Assembly: GCA_011051815.1 (NCBI GenBank)
Contig: DRKK01000279.1
Coordinates: 1-9,051, forward strand
Source of the DNA: Sphingomonadales bacterium
GTDB lineage: Bacteria > Pseudomonadota > Alphaproteobacteria > Sphingomonadales > Emcibacteraceae
Length of the DNA: 9,051 bases
Reading direction: 5' to 3'
Positions within the stretch are counted from its first letter, which is position 1. Every line of letters starts with the position of its first letter. The notes beneath the pieces are model-generated. The model made no database searches. It worked only from the letters and a program-made list of their open reading frames with translations, and had not been told where the DNA came from. The position numbers and the translations under genes are program-made. Of this stretch, positions 8,645-9,051 are shown in pieces.

Positions 8645-9051
8645 ATGGCCGACAAATTACATTTTGAACTGGTATCACCGGAAAAACTGCTCATGTCCAC
8701 GGATGTGGATATGGTGGTGGTGCCGGGCGTTGACGGGGATTTCGGGGTGCTGATCAATCACGCCCCGGTTGTCTCTACCCTGCGCACCGGCATATTGGAA
8801 GTTCACAACGGTGAGACACCGGAAAAGATACTGGTGGTCAGCGGCTTTGCCGAAGTTAACCCGGACGGCCTGACCGTTCTGGCCGAGGAAGCCATACATC
8901 TGGCCGATGTGGACCGCGCGGTTCTAGAAGCTGATCTGAAAAATGCCGAAGAAGATGTGGCCGACGCCAAAGACGAGGCCCATCTGGCCAAAGCCAACAA
9001 AGCCCGCGACCGTCTGATTGATATATTAGGCGTCCTTGATCTGGCGGCGTA
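8645..9051 (+). CDS. atpC: F1Fo ATP synthase subunit epsilon, cut at the window edge
   Basis: Epsilon sits with gamma at the foot of the central stalk, contacts the c-ring, and in many bacteria restrains ATP hydrolysis through its C-terminal helices. The 135 readable codons give the N-terminal beta-sandwich (FELVSPEKLL at about 7-16, VVVPGVDGDFGVLINHAPVV at about 24-43, VSGFAEV at about 65-71). A charged helical hairpin follows (about 85-128), rich in Ala, Asp, Glu and Lys. The sequence ends in LDLAA followed by the bases TA, so the gene very probably stops one base beyond the window with TAA or TAG. GGGA lies 10 bases before the ATG. It is the last F1 gene, and no terminator can be seen because the window ends. 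Confidence 0.95.
   Translation, partial: MADKLHFELVSPEKLLMSTDVDMVVVPGVDGDFGVLINHAPVVSTLRTGILEVHNGETPEKILVVSGFAEVNPDGLTVLAEEAIHLADVDRAVLEADLKNAEEDVADAKDEAHLAKANKARDRLIDILGVLDLAA

Overview
The window looks like a chromosomal segment of an alphaproteobacterium. It carries the five F1 genes of the ATP synthase in the order atpH-atpA-atpG-atpD-atpC, with no F0 genes (atpI/B/E/F) attached. That split layout is characteristic of Alphaproteobacteria. Upstream lies priA, a neighbour of atpH that I recall from several alphaproteobacterial genomes. The moderately GC-rich sequence with GC-biased third positions also fits. I cannot name the genus.

Layout: 1-75 is an AT-rich leader with a TATAAT box, and its first three bases could be the start codon of a divergent gene lying outside the window. 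76-2268 (+) is priA, the replication-restart helicase. 2265-3965 (-) is a 566-residue asparagine-synthase-like protein. It has a PP-loop ATP-binding site but no N-terminal cysteine nucleophile. It faces priA, and the two stop codons overlap. 3966-4140 is a divergent intergenic region that must drive this gene leftward and, most simply, the atp operon rightward. 4141-9051 (+) is the tightly packed operon atpHAGDC. atpC runs to the end of the window and lacks only the last base of its probable stop codon.

The atp products assemble into the soluble F1 head: three alpha and three beta subunits form the catalytic ring, gamma and epsilon form the central stalk, and delta joins the head to the peripheral stalk. 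F0 must be encoded elsewhere. priA is a housekeeping gene with no functional link to the operon.

The accessory element is the asparagine-synthase-like gene placed between priA and atpH on the opposite strand. It is the only part whose role is unknown, and most of the findings concern it or its flanks. I see no mobile-element ends, CRISPR array, tRNA or rRNA, and the rest is conserved core genome. No clear new multi-gene system is visible.
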